Shown: positions 46,060 to 55,732, counted from the first letter of the stretch. The stretch is 64,000 nucleotides of DNA from Steroidobacter gossypii (GCF_016801985.1 NZ_JAEVLS010000004.1:496001-560000); one strand, 5' to 3'. The notes: generated from the sequence alone by a model not told the origin. Numbers and translations: made by a program.

Positions 46060-46100
46060 CTGAGGGTTCTCTTGCGAAACTTCGAAATCGTTTGCTGACA

Positions 46101-47585
46101 TCACGCGGCCTTGCAATGGTTCTCGATGAACTGCCGATGGCTCGGCATGCGTGCGATTGCCTCATGCAACCTGCGCCGCAAGCCCTCAGCCTTCTGCTGC
46201 AATTCCGCAAGCGGCATGATGTCGGCCAGCGGATCCCATCGTTGCGGCTGAACGCCTTGTCCCAGCATGACTGCAACCCAGCTCGCATCCGCAAACAGTT
46301 GTCCATCATGCCTGGCGACTTTGGCTCGCGAGCGAAACAGCTCGAGCCGATGCGCCAGGCTGTCGGGAATAACCATGCTGGCGCAGTCTCGCCAAAATTT
46401 CTCTTCGCGTCGATTGGCCACGTAATGCAGGATGATGAAGTCGCGGATCTGCTCGTACTCGATGCCACAGAGGCGATTGAACTCCTGCTCCGCGGCGGGA
46501 TCGGGCATGCTCGATCGCGGCAGCAACGACAGAAAGCGAAACACCGCCGCCTGCACCAGATGCAGGCTGGTCGATTCGAGCGGCTCCATGAAACCGGCCG
46601 CCAACCCCAGCGCCACGCAATTGCCATTCCAGAATCTCTTGCGGCGTCCGGTCGTGAAACGTAACAAGCGCGGCTCCGCGAGCGGATTGCCGTCCAGGTT
46701 ATCGAGCAGAACGCGCGTCGCTTCGTCTTCGTCGACGTAGTTGGAGCAGTAGACGTGACCGTTGCCGATGCGATGCTGCAATGGAATGCGCCATTGCCAT
46801 CCCGCCCGGTGCGCCGTCGAACGCGTGTACGGCACGATATCTCCGCTGAGCTCACACGGCACGGCCAGCGCACGATCACATGGCAACCACTGGCTCCAGT
46901 CTTCAAAGCCGGTCTGCAGGGTGCGCTCGATCAACAGGCCCTGGAAGCCGGAACAATCGAGGAAGAAGTCTCCGGCGACCACGCGACCGTCCTGCAGTTG
47001 CAGACTTTGGATCAGTCCGTTTTCGCCATCGCGAGCGACGTGCACGATGCGACCTTCCATGCGCACGACGCCGCGTTGTTCGGCGTAGCTCCTCAGAAAG
47101 CGCGCATACAGCCCGGCGTCGAAATGGTACGCATACGCAAGTTGCGGCATGTCCTTGGGCATGGATGGGAACGGCGGCAGGAAACGGCTCTGGACGGCGG
47201 CGATGGCTGCGGGCGAATAGTCTGCAAGTGCAAACGGATGCCCATGCGCGCTCAGGCGCAGCCAGAACTGATGAAATGAAATCCCGTCGATGTTGGCGCC
47301 GAACTCGCCGAACTGATGAAAGTATCGCTGGCCGAGCCGACCCCAGTGATGAAACTCGATGCCCAGCTTGAAGCTGGCCTGCGTGGCGCGCACGAACTCC
47401 CGCTCGTTGATCCCCAGCACCTGGTTGAAGAACTGCAGCGGCGGGATCGTGGCCTCGCCGACGCCGACCGTGCCGATCTCCTCCGACTCGACCAGCGTCA
47501 CCCGGTGCGCACCCTTGAGGGTATGCGCCAGGGCGGCGGCGGCCATCCAGCCCGCCGAGCCGCCGCCTGCGATCACGAAGTGCAT
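46101..47585 (-). CDS. Tryptophan-halogenase-family flavoprotein
   Basis: 494 residues from the ATG at 47585, 1 bp after the receptor stop. FAD-binding GGGSAGWMAA is at the N-terminus. The halogenase block WxWxIP is present as WQWRIP, and a Lys sits in SFKLGIEFHHW where family members keep the catalytic Lys. Family members beside TonB receptors are common in oligosaccharide loci of this bacterial group, where their substrate is unknown. Whether it halogenates anything is therefore uncertain. Operon: receptor, this gene, GH31. Confidence 0.88.
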   Translation of the reverse strand: MHFVIAGGGSAGWMAAAALAHTLKGAHRVTLVESEEIGTVGVGEATIPPLQFFNQVLGINEREFVRATQASFKLGIEFHHWGRLGQRYFHQFGEFGANIDGISFHQFWLRLSAHGHPFALADYSPAAIAAVQSRFLPPFPSMPKDMPQLAYAYHFDAGLYARFLRSYAEQRGVVRMEGRIVHVARDGENGLIQSLQLQDGRVVAGDFFLDCSGFQGLLIERTLQTGFEDWSQWLPCDRALAVPCELSGDIVPYTRSTAHRAGWQWRIPLQHRIGNGHVYCSNYVDEDEATRVLLDNLDGNPLAEPRLLRFTTGRRKRFWNGNCVALGLAAGFMEPLESTSLHLVQAAVFRFLSLLPRSSMPDPAAEQEFNRLCGIEYEQIRDFIILHYVANRREEKFWRDCASMVIPDSLAHRLELFRSRAKVARHDGQLFADASWVAVMLGQGVQPQRWDPLADIMPLAELQQKAEGLRRRLHEAIARMPSHRQFIENHCKAA

Positions 47586-47586
47586 G

Positions 47587-50493
47587 TCAGAAACTGGTCC
47601 GGACGAACACACTGTAGCGACGATCGGCACTCACCCAGTTGTGATAAGTGAGACCGGTGTTCTGCGCAACGTTGTCGACCAGTACCCGATAGGTCGCGTC
47701 GGTGAGATTGACCGCTTGCACACCGACCTTGATGTTCGACCGCACGTTCCACTGCACCGAGCCGTCGAGCTGACCGTAATCATCCGCCCAGGCGGGAATA
47801 TCCAGATTGGCCGCGGCCATGGTGAGCACGTAGCGTTCGCGCCAGTTGTACGCCAGGCGTGCTTCGAAACGCTGCGTGCTGTAGTACAGCTCCGCGTTGT
47901 AGCTGGTCTTACTCAAACCCTCGAGCGGGTATTCGTCGATGGCCGAATTGTCGCGTTGACTGGCGTCGTACGGATTGGCCGCGACGTTGCGCGTCCCGCC
48001 GCTTTCCACATAGGTGAATGCCGCTCGCGCGCCGAAGTTTCTCCAGAAGCCCGGCAGGAAGTCGAAGAAGCCGTTCCACGCCGCTTCGAAACCTTGCACG
48101 TGACCGTTGCCTTGATTCTCGGGACGCAGCACACGGACCGTGCGAGTCTGGCCGTTGTTGGTGTACTCCACCGCGGAATTCAACGAGGTCTCGAGGAAAC
48201 CTTCGACCCGTTTGTAGAAGATCGCGCCGCTGAGCGAATTGGTGGGATTGATGTACCACTCGGCGGCCAGATCGTATTGCCAGGAGCGCATCGGCTCCAG
48301 GTCCGGGTTGCCCGAATAGCCGTTGTATTCGAACACGCAGTTGCCGACCTCGACGCCTTCCGGTAACTCGTTGCAGACGCCTCCCACCATCACGCCCAGG
48401 TCTGCGCTGATGTTGATCGCGGGCAGCAGCTTCGGAAAGTCGGGGCGCGCCAAAGAACGCGCCACCGCGAAGCGCAGGAACAGGTTGTCCCGTAACTTGT
48501 ACCGCAGATTCAAGCTCGGCAGCACGTCTGTATAGGTGTTCTCTTCGGTCGCTTCGAAGGAGGCGCCGTTGGCGAAGGCCTGCTCCTCCGGCGCTCCGAT
48601 GAGATTGGCGCCACTGAAGGTCAGCAGTCCGGTGCCGAGGTTCTCGGTGCGAACCACGCGCACGCCGAGATTGCCGTCCAGTTTGTTCTTCTGGAAATGC
48701 GCGGCGACATACCCTGCCCAGGTCCGCTGGTCCTGAGTGTTGATGCCCAAGCCGTCGTTGCCTGGCGAAGTATCGGTGAAGTCGCCATTCCAGGGCGTCC
48801 ACGCGCAGCAGGTGCCCGGGGTGGAGACGCTGAGCACCGTGTTCTGGAAACTCTGGCGACTGTCGAACGCCGAGGTCCGAGGAAACATGTAGCCACTCGG
48901 CGCTCGCCCGCCATGAAACCAATCCGAGAAATCCTGCCGCATGACGGGCACGCTGCCGCTGGCGAACGTCGTGTCGCCGTTGCCTTGTGCCACGGAACCC
49001 CAACGGTAACCGGTCTCACGCGTGGTCGAGTTGTAATCCTCGTGGCGTACGCCGAAGCGGATGCGATCCAGCCAGTCGCCGTTGTCGAAGGTGTACTCGC
49101 CATCGGCCCGGTAGGCCCAGGCATCGGCATCGTTTTTCTCGTAATGATCCATCGCCCAGCCATAGTAGAACTGCTCCGGATCGGTCATGACGCTGTTGGG
49201 CATGACTACGAAACTCGGCTTGCGGCTGCCGTTGAGCTGCAGATCCACTCCCAGCGCGTCGCCACTGCCCTGAGCAAACGTGGGCGATCCCATGGTCAGA
49301 TCGATGGCGTCGGTATCGGCGAAGGCGCGCTGCACGTCCAGGTCGAAACGCCACTGATCGCCGGGCCGCCACGTCAGATGAAGCGCGGCGTCGTGATTCT
49401 CGCTCTCGCGCTCGTTGAAGCGCGACGAGCCGTTGAAATACGTGTTACCGATATCGCCGCCGACCAGATACCCGTTGGCGACTTGCAGATTGCGACCGGT
49501 AAGGCTGTTTCCCTGCTCGGTCCACAAAGCATTCTCGTCCTGCTCGAACGTGGCGTCCGCAAGGAAATATTGCAGAGACACGTCCACGGTATCGCTCGGC
49601 CGCCATTGCAACGCCAGCGAGCCGCCCAGGCGATCGCGATCGACGGTCAGCTGACGCCAGCCGACGCCACCTGGCGCAAACACCGTCTGGCCTTCGTAAC
49701 CTGGCAAGTCGGTGCGCGCGTAATATTTATCGATGTGCAGCGTGTGCGTTCGAGTCGTCAATTGCGATGCGCTCGCCGAGATCAGCAGGCCCAATTCGCC
49801 GATGCCGGTGTTCCAGCGATCGCTGTAAAGAAACGAACCCGAAGGACGCTCCTTCTCGGCCAGATCGCCCACGGTGTATTCCGCCGACACACCCAGCACC
49901 CGATCGGGACTATCGAAGGGCATGCGAGTGCGCAGGTCCACCACGCCGGCCAGGCCGCCTTCGATCATGGCCGCGGACGGATTTTTATAAACATCCACCG
50001 CCGACATCAGCTCGGGAGGAATATCCTCGAAACCGAGCGTACGACCTTCATTCGCAGAGAATGCCGAGCGCCCATTCAGCTCGCTGCGCACCCATGACAA
50101 GCCGCGAATGGTCGCGCCGGAGCCTTCCACTGCGATACGGTCAGCATCGCGCGCTTCCGGCACTCGACCGATAGTGAGACCTGGAATGCGCTGTAACACC
50201 TCGGTGACGCTTCGATCGGGAAGTGCGCCGATATCGGCTGCGGTGATCGAATCCAGGATCTCTTCGGCGTTTTCCTTGCGCGCCTGAGATGTTTCGAGTT
50301 GCAGGCGAATGCCCGTGACGACGACTTCTTCGGGCTCGCCCGCTGCCTCCTGCGAATGCGCAGGGGCCGCCAATGTCATCAACATCGCCAGTGCGGGCGC
50401 CGCCGACGTCCTGCTTTTCTCACGAAGCACACGACGCACAGCCTTCGTCACGGACGAGCTGCGAGCGACGCAGCGTGATTTCACCTCAGCCAT
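47587..50493 (-). CDS. TonB-dependent outer membrane receptor
   Basis: 968 residues. A long signal peptide ends near AHSQEA. TonB box EEVVVTGIR, then plug motifs (LPDRSVTEVLQRIPGLTI, VEGSGATIRGLSWV) and a barrel ending FVRTSF. It heads the operon receptor, halogenase-like flavoprotein, GH31. The likely ligand is a xyloglucan- or xylan-derived oligosaccharide, judged only from the neighbours. An operator-like palindrome and a 16-bp palindrome lie upstream. Confidence 0.93.
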   Translation of the reverse strand: MAEVKSRCVARSSSVTKAVRRVLREKSRTSAAPALAMLMTLAAPAHSQEAAGEPEEVVVTGIRLQLETSQARKENAEEILDSITAADIGALPDRSVTEVLQRIPGLTIGRVPEARDADRIAVEGSGATIRGLSWVRSELNGRSAFSANEGRTLGFEDIPPELMSAVDVYKNPSAAMIEGGLAGVVDLRTRMPFDSPDRVLGVSAEYTVGDLAEKERPSGSFLYSDRWNTGIGELGLLISASASQLTTRTHTLHIDKYYARTDLPGYEGQTVFAPGGVGWRQLTVDRDRLGGSLALQWRPSDTVDVSLQYFLADATFEQDENALWTEQGNSLTGRNLQVANGYLVGGDIGNTYFNGSSRFNERESENHDAALHLTWRPGDQWRFDLDVQRAFADTDAIDLTMGSPTFAQGSGDALGVDLQLNGSRKPSFVVMPNSVMTDPEQFYYGWAMDHYEKNDADAWAYRADGEYTFDNGDWLDRIRFGVRHEDYNSTTRETGYRWGSVAQGNGDTTFASGSVPVMRQDFSDWFHGGRAPSGYMFPRTSAFDSRQSFQNTVLSVSTPGTCCAWTPWNGDFTDTSPGNDGLGINTQDQRTWAGYVAAHFQKNKLDGNLGVRVVRTENLGTGLLTFSGANLIGAPEEQAFANGASFEATEENTYTDVLPSLNLRYKLRDNLFLRFAVARSLARPDFPKLLPAINISADLGVMVGGVCNELPEGVEVGNCVFEYNGYSGNPDLEPMRSWQYDLAAEWYINPTNSLSGAIFYKRVEGFLETSLNSAVEYTNNGQTRTVRVLRPENQGNGHVQGFEAAWNGFFDFLPGFWRNFGARAAFTYVESGGTRNVAANPYDASQRDNSAIDEYPLEGLSKTSYNAELYYSTQRFEARLAYNWRERYVLTMAAANLDIPAWADDYGQLDGSVQWNVRSNIKVGVQAVNLTDATYRVLVDNVAQNTGLTYHNWVSADRRYSVFVRTSF

Positions 50494-50559
50494 AACAACG
50501 TATCCCCCATTGCCTGACCAGTGCCCTTCCGCCCGCGGCTACGGAAGGCTATGAAATAT

Positions 50560-50575
50560 TATTCACTAATGAATA
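50560..50575. promoter_or_regulatory. Palindromic operator candidate TATTCA-N4-TGAATA
   Basis: A perfect dyad with centre CTAA, 67 bp upstream of the receptor start. Third instance of the TTCA-N4-TGAA core in this window. Confidence 0.55.
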
Positions 50576-50593
50576 TCATAACTCATACAAGTC

Positions 50594-50609
50594 TGTCCAC
50601 CGGTGGACA
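50594..50609. promoter_or_regulatory. 16-bp perfect palindrome TGTCCACCGGTGGACA
   Basis: It lies about 100 bp upstream of the receptor start and 20 bp from the previous palindrome. Its length and symmetry suit a dimeric regulator. No family is assigned. Confidence 0.45.
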
Positions 50610-50700
50610 AGAATACTTGGCGAGGTGTTTCGTTCATCTTCCGCGGCGCTGGCATATGTGGATACTTGGCGACATGCGTGAATGTCTGCCGCTAGACAAT

Positions 50701-50735
50701 CGGCTGCCGACGCGCGTTACGCGCGCCGGCAGCCG
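50701..50735 (-). terminator. Hairpin 3' of the GH5 gene
   Basis: CGGCTGCCG pairs with CGGCAGCCG, enclosing an inner CGCGCG/CGCGCG stem. It lies 19 bp after the GH5 stop on the minus strand; the T run is weak. Confidence 0.5.
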
Positions 50736-50753
50736 TTCAGTCTTTGTTGTGAG

Positions 50754-52631
50754 TTACCAGGCGTAAATGCTCGCCCAGGGATAAGTGCCAGCGGTCACCG
50801 AGAAGTAGTAATAACCGTCAGACGATCGAGTCAGCGGCAGCTGTCCGCAGCTTCGAGCTTGCCCACCCACGGTGAGGGTGCGGCCGTCGAAATTCGAACA
50901 ACCCCAACCGTTGACGTTCGCATTGGTTCGATAACACACCGCGCCCGTGGTGTTGAAATTGCCCGTGTTATTGGTGAAGGTGATGGCGTTCGCGCACGTG
51001 CCACCACTGCCGGAAGTGTTGAACGTCGCGGTCACATTGCGCGCTGCTGTCATCGACACCGTGCAACTGCCGGTGCCGGAGCACGCTCCACTCCAGCCGC
51101 CGAACGTCGAGCCGCTCGCGGGCGTCGCTGTGAGCGACACGGACGTGCCGCTCGAAAAATTCGCCGCACAGGTGCTGCCGCAATTGATTCCTGAAGGCGT
51201 GGAAGTGACGGTGCCACTCCCGCTGCCCATCTTCGTGACGCTGAGCGAATAGCTGCCGCCTGGACCGTTGAACGTTGCAGTGACGGAACGCGCTGCAGTC
51301 ATCGCAACAGTGCACGCGCCCGTGCCGCTACATGCTCCGGCCCAACCCCCAAACGTCGAACCACTCGCCGCCGCTGCAGTCAGCGTCACTGACGTCCCGC
51401 TCGAATAATTCGCGCTGCAGGTACTGCCGCAGTTGATTCCCGAGGGGGACGAGGTCACGGTGCCGCTGCCGGCGCCCGATTTGTTCACGGTGAGTGTGTA
51501 GTTCGTTGGCGCGCCGATGCCAGCGCCGCGCTTGACGGCATCCAGTGCGCCTTGATCGATGACTGCGCCGCTGTTGCGATCGAACAGTGCGAAGCCATTG
51601 GTCTGATTGGGGTTCACTCCGTTGTCCCAATAGAACGTCTTGATGCCGTTCGCGGCCGCCGCACGGTTGACGTACTCGAGATAGTACTGACGCGCCGGCA
51701 AGCTGAGATTGGGACGCGTAGCCACGCCGTACTCGCCGATGATCACCGGCACACCCTGCGCAATCCACTTGTTTCTTACCTGCGAGAACAGGTCGTCGTG
51801 ATATGCCTCTTGCGCCCACGTGCACGCGCTCTGCGATGGATACGGCGCGCCCCAGTACAGACAACTGCCGCTGGGATTCAAAGTGAAGTCGTAAGGGTCG
51901 TAGTGATGAATCTCCACGATCATCCGGTTCGCGATCGTGTCGGTAGGCATGGTGAAGTAGTTCAGGCCGTGCCAGGCGTTGGTGTTGTAGGTCTGCACCA
52001 CCAAGGTCCGCGAAGCGTTATTGCCACCGGTAGCACGAACGGCGTTTACAAAAGTCTGCAGATACGACTGCTGCACGGTGATGTGTTCGGTGGTCGGCGT
52101 GCCGTAATCGGCATGGACTTCGTTGGTGCCGGCGAACAGCAGCCGCTCGTTGTAGTTCCGGAACGTGGTGGCGATCTGAGTCCAGTAGGCGTTCTGTTTC
52201 TGATTGACCGCTTGTTGATGCGAGTACAGCGGATGTTCCTCGAGCCAGCCCCCGTCCCAGTGGATGTTGAGGATGACGTACATCCCCTGCCCGTGCGCGT
52301 AGTCGACGACTTGCTTGACGCGCGCCATCCACGCCGCATCGATCGTCATGGTGGATTGATCGGCGTGACAATCCCAAGCCGCAGGGATGCGGATGGAATT
52401 GAAGCCGGCAGCGCGCACCGAGTCGATGAATTGCTGGGTGACCATGGGATTGCCCCACGCGGTCTCACCGCATTGAGCTTCCAGCGTATTGCCCAGATTC
52501 CAGCCGAGTTGCATCTGGGCGGCGACCTGCGATGCCGGCGGCAAGGTCTGCGACCAGGCGGCCATGGGCAACAGCAGTAGAGCACTCCAAGCGACGACAC
52601 TGCGTCGCAGCGACGACATGAGTTTGGACAT
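50754..52631 (-). CDS. Exported GH5 endoglucanase (subfamily 4-like) with two repeat domains and a C-terminal binding module
   Basis: 625 residues from the ATG at 52631. Signal peptide to about AAWSQ. The GH5 domain (about 30-365) begins GWNLGNTLEA, with acid/base Glu in GTNEVHADY and nucleophile Glu in IIGEYGV; ETAWGNP is typical of subfamily 4, which includes xyloglucanases and cellulases. Two near-identical 80-residue repeats follow (from YTLTVNKSGAG and YSLSVTKMGSG), of the bacterial-repeat/InlB-like type with paired Cys. The last about 80 residues, with four Cys and many aromatics, look like a carbohydrate-binding module. Confidence 0.9.
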   Translation of the reverse strand: MSKLMSSLRRSVVAWSALLLLPMAAWSQTLPPASQVAAQMQLGWNLGNTLEAQCGETAWGNPMVTQQFIDSVRAAGFNSIRIPAAWDCHADQSTMTIDAAWMARVKQVVDYAHGQGMYVILNIHWDGGWLEEHPLYSHQQAVNQKQNAYWTQIATTFRNYNERLLFAGTNEVHADYGTPTTEHITVQQSYLQTFVNAVRATGGNNASRTLVVQTYNTNAWHGLNYFTMPTDTIANRMIVEIHHYDPYDFTLNPSGSCLYWGAPYPSQSACTWAQEAYHDDLFSQVRNKWIAQGVPVIIGEYGVATRPNLSLPARQYYLEYVNRAAAANGIKTFYWDNGVNPNQTNGFALFDRNSGAVIDQGALDAVKRGAGIGAPTNYTLTVNKSGAGSGTVTSSPSGINCGSTCSANYSSGTSVTLTAAAASGSTFGGWAGACSGTGACTVAMTAARSVTATFNGPGGSYSLSVTKMGSGSGTVTSTPSGINCGSTCAANFSSGTSVSLTATPASGSTFGGWSGACSGTGSCTVSMTAARNVTATFNTSGSGGTCANAITFTNNTGNFNTTGAVCYRTNANVNGWGCSNFDGRTLTVGGQARSCGQLPLTRSSDGYYYFSVTAGTYPWASIYAW

Positions 52632-53095
52632 CTCCATTCCCCCGTTGGTGAAACATCGACAGGCCGCGCACGCCTTTTTGGCCGACGCGCTACGGCCCGA
52701 CCCGATGTAGTGCATTCCTTGGACGGTGCGCACCGTGAGCCCACTTGGCCATCGCTGTCAACACGAATCGCTGTCCTCGGCGGCTGTCCTGATTCGGTGT
52801 CCAGGGACAAAGGCCGAGACCACGATTCCATTTTTCCGGCTGTGATCCGGCGCTTAGAGATGCGTTCAGGAGGCTCGGGGCTCGCTCCGCTTCTTGCAGG
52901 CCACATGTTGCCTCGACGCCTCGGGGCGCCGCTTTTTGGATTTCCTGTCTGTCGCTGTCACCTGCCGCGCGCCTTGACCTCCTGGCCGCCCGATAGTTTG
53001 ATACCGCTACCAGACGCACCCGATTGGTGCTAACGTTGGCGCGCCAACAAGACAGCTTCGATGCTGCCCATTGCCGTCATCCTCAGGAGAACTGA
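52632..53095. other. Divergent intergenic region between GH5 and GH43
   Basis: 464 bp without a supported gene. It must hold both promoters. The GH43 side contains overlapping palindromes at 53029-53047; nothing distinct is seen on the GH5 side. Confidence 0.5.
53028..53047. promoter_or_regulatory. LacI-type operator candidate upstream of GH43
   Basis: GTTGGCGCGCCAAC (53034-53047) is a perfect 14-bp palindrome, and GCTAACGTTGGC overlapping it resembles the central-CG operators of LacI-family regulators. About 50 bp before the GH43 start. Confidence 0.4.
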
Positions 53096-54202
53096 ATGAA
53101 TCGTCCGCCGATGTATCTGGTTGCATGCGCAGCGCTCGCCGTCGCCGCATGCTCCTCCGAGAATGAAACCGCCGCCGACGCTGACAACGCAGCTCCGCAG
53201 GCGTCAGCTACAGAAGGACGTCAGTATCTGTCTCAGCCGCTCATCTCCGAGATCTACACCGCCGATCCTTCGGCGCACGTCTGGGATGGCAAGATCTATG
53301 TTTATCCCAGTCACGACATCGAAGGCCCGACGCCCGAGGACGACCTGGGCTCGCACTTCGAGATGCGCGACTACCGCGTGCTGAGCATGGACAAGATCGG
53401 CGGCCCGGTGACTCTGCATCCGGTCGCGCTGGATATCGATCAAGTGCCCTGGGCCGACAAACAGATGTGGGCGCCGGACGCGGCCAGGAAGGGCGATACC
53501 TATTTCCTCTACTTCCCCGCCAAGGACAAACAAGGCGCGTTTCGCATCGGCGTCGCGACCTCCAAGTCGCCGGTCGGACCGTTCGAACCGCAGCCGGAGC
53601 CCATCAAGGGCAGTTTCTCGATCGATCCGGCTGTCTTCACCGACTCGGACGGCAAGAGCTACATGTACTTCGGCGGCATCTGGGGCGGACAGCTGCAACG
53701 CTTCACCACTGGCGAGTACGATCCAAACGGCTCGAAGACCGACTTGCAGGCGGACGATCAACCCGCGCTGACTGCAAAGGTCGCGATGTTGAGCGACGAC
53801 ATGCTCCAGTTCGCGGAGCAGCCACGTGACGTGGTGGTCACCGACGAGAACGGCAAGCCGCTGCTGGGCGGCGATCACGATCGCCGCTTCTTCGAAGCGT
53901 CCTGGATGCACAAGTACAACGACAAGTACTACTTCAGCTACTCGACCGGCGACACGCACTACATCGTCTACGCCATCGGCGACTCGCCGTACGGTCCGTT
54001 CAGATACACCGGTCGCATTCTCGAGCCCGTCGAAGGCTGGACCACGCATCATTCCATCGTCGAATGGGACGGGCGCTGGTGGCTGTTCTACGCCGACTCG
54101 CAGCTCTCCGGACAGACGCGTCTGCGCAACGTGAAAGTCACCGAGCTGTTCTACAACCCCGACGGCACAATCAAGACCATCGATCCGTTCGTCAGTCGCT
54201 GA
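53096..54202 (+). CDS. GH43 glycosidase lipoprotein (arabinofuranosidase/xylosidase type)
   Basis: 368 residues. A lipobox (LAVAACSS) follows a short signal, so the enzyme is membrane-anchored. The five-bladed propeller begins with the catalytic base Asp in ADPSAHVWDGKIYVYPSHD; a second Asp is in SIDPAVF and the acid Glu in FFEASWMHKYN. Such enzymes release arabinose or xylose from arabinoxylan or xylo-oligosaccharides. It is divergent from GH5 and upstream of the GH11 xylanase gene, pointing to xylan use. Ends with a clear hairpin terminator. Confidence 0.9.
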   Translation: MNRPPMYLVACAALAVAACSSENETAADADNAAPQASATEGRQYLSQPLISEIYTADPSAHVWDGKIYVYPSHDIEGPTPEDDLGSHFEMRDYRVLSMDKIGGPVTLHPVALDIDQVPWADKQMWAPDAARKGDTYFLYFPAKDKQGAFRIGVATSKSPVGPFEPQPEPIKGSFSIDPAVFTDSDGKSYMYFGGIWGGQLQRFTTGEYDPNGSKTDLQADDQPALTAKVAMLSDDMLQFAEQPRDVVVTDENGKPLLGGDHDRRFFEASWMHKYNDKYYFSYSTGDTHYIVYAIGDSPYGPFRYTGRILEPVEGWTTHHSIVEWDGRWWLFYADSQLSGQTRLRNVKVTELFYNPDGTIKTIDPFVSR

Positions 54203-54231
54203 CGCGTCGCTCGCGACTCGATAGCAAGTGT

Positions 54232-54263
54232 GTTGCGCCGGCCCGTGAGCCGGCGCAACTTTA
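54232..54263 (+). terminator. Terminator after GH43
   Basis: An 11-bp perfect stem (GTTGCGCCGGC / GCCGGCGCAAC) with a 6-nt loop is followed by TTTAT. Confidence 0.7.
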
Positions 54264-54560
54264 TGTGCGCTTAACAAACGCGCCATGCTCGCCAGCGCGC
54301 TTGCCGCCACGTCGCCGATTCCGCTCGCGGCGACCTATATTTTCCGATGCATGCCGAGACTCGCTTGACACTCCAACGGCTCGAGGCGCATAAGTACTCG
54401 CCCGCAAGGTAGCGGTAACATTCTCGATCGCAGCAGACACAGGGAGGTGATCCACTCGGCAACCCCTCACACTTGACTCTCTATTCCAGCAGCAACCAAG
54501 GAATGAACTTTTGCAGCGGGCGGCAACGTCGCGGCCCGTCACATGAAAGGGGGACTTCTC
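54264..54560. other. Intergenic region upstream of the xylanase
   Basis: About 300 bp. No supported gene; it should contain the xylanase promoter. A GGGGGA ribosome binding site lies at its end. Confidence 0.45.
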
Positions 54561-55637
54561 ATGCTCGCGAGATTGAAAGGAGTTACGTCGAAGTCAAGGT
54601 TCGTGGCCACCGCGCTGGGTTGCGTGGCGGCGCTGAGCTTCTCAGCGACACCCGCGCAAACCTTGACCCAGAGTCAGACCGGCACTCACGGCGGCTACTA
54701 TTATTCGTTCTGGACCGATGGCGGCGGCTCGGTGTCGTTCACCTTGCAGCCGGGCGGTCGCTACAGCTCACAATGGTCCAACGTCGGGAATTGGGTCGGC
54801 GGCAAAGGCTGGCAAACCGGCGGGCGCCGCGTGGTGAATTATTCGGGCAGCTTCAATCCGTCCGGCAATTCATATCTGGCGCTCTATGGCTGGACCACCA
54901 ACCCGCTGGTGGAATATTACATCGTCGATAGCTGGGGCACGTGGCGTCCGCCCGGAGGCGAAGGCTTCATGGGCACCGTCGTGAGCGACGGCGGCACTTA
55001 CGATGTTTATCGCACCCAGCGAGTCAACGCGCCCTCGATCGAAGGCACGCGGACGTTCTATCAATACTGGAGCGTTCGGCAGCAGAAGCGCGTCGGCGGG
55101 AGCATTACCACTGGCAATCATTTCGACGCCTGGCGCAGCTATGGCATGAACATGGGCACTCACAACTACATGGTCATGGCCACCGAGGGATATCAGAGCA
55201 GCGGCAGCTCCGACATCACCGTGAGCGACGGCGGCAGCAGCTCCTCGTCCTCCAGCAGCAGTTCGTCGTCTTCGAGCAGTAGCAGCAGTGGCGGCGGTGG
55301 AAACAAGACCATCGTCGTGCGTGCGCGTGGCACGGCCGGCGGCGAGTCCATCACCCTGCGCGTCAACAACAACAACGTCGCGACCTGGTCACTGTCGACG
55401 GGCATGCAGAACTATACGGCGACCACCAGCCTGAGCGGCGGCATCACGGTCGCGTTCACCAACGACGGCGGCAATCGCGATGTGCAGGTGGACTACATCC
55501 AGGTGAACGGCCAGACGCGCCAGTCCGAAGCGCAATCCTATAACACCGGGCTGTACGCCAACGGCAGCTGCGGCGGTGGATCCAACAGCGAATGGATGCA
55601 CTGTAACGGCGCCATCGGCTACGGCAATACTCCCTGA
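54561..55637 (+). CDS. Exported GH11 endo-1,4-beta-xylanase with poly-Ser linker and xylan-binding module
   Basis: 358 residues from the ATG at 54561, six bases after GGGGGA; ATG at 54543 lacks a site. Signal peptide ends near ATPAQT. The GH11 domain has nucleophile Glu in [13 protein letters not shown] and acid/base Glu in MATEGYQ. A run of about 19 Ser then Gly residues links it to a C-terminal module of about 110 residues ([20 protein letters not shown], then [10 protein letters not shown]) of the calcium-dependent CBM36/CBM60 type. It would cut the xylan backbone outside the cell. Confidence 0.95.
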   Translation: MLARLKGVTSKSRFVATALGCVAALSFSATPAQTLTQSQTGTHGGYYYSFWTDGGGSVSFTLQPGGRYSSQWSNVGNWVGGKGWQTGGRRVVNYSGSFNPSGNSYLALYGWTTNPLVEYYIVDSWGTWRPPGGEGFMGTVVSDGGTYDVYRTQRVNAPSIEGTRTFYQYWSVRQQKRVGGSITTGNHFDAWRSYGMNMGTHNYMVMATEGYQSSGSSDITVSDGGSSSSSSSSSSSSSSSSSSGGGGNKTIVVRARGTAGGESITLRVNNNNVATWSLSTGMQNYTATTSLSGGITVAFTNDGGNRDVQVDYIQVNGQTRQSEAQSYNTGLYANGSCGGGSNSEWMHCNGAIGYGNTP

Positions 55638-55668
55638 TCGGGGCGTAAACACCTTAGCTTGGGCTTGC

Positions 55669-55694
55669 GAGAGGGCGCGGCCCTGCGCCCTCTC
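55669..55694 (+). terminator. Hairpin 3' of the xylanase
   Basis: GAGAGGGCGC pairs perfectly with GCGCCCTCTC around a 6-nt loop, 31 bp after the stop. No T run follows. Confidence 0.5.
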
Positions 55695-55732
55695 CTCGAT
55701 CGTGAGCAAGAGAGCATCGGCAGCGGACCGCC

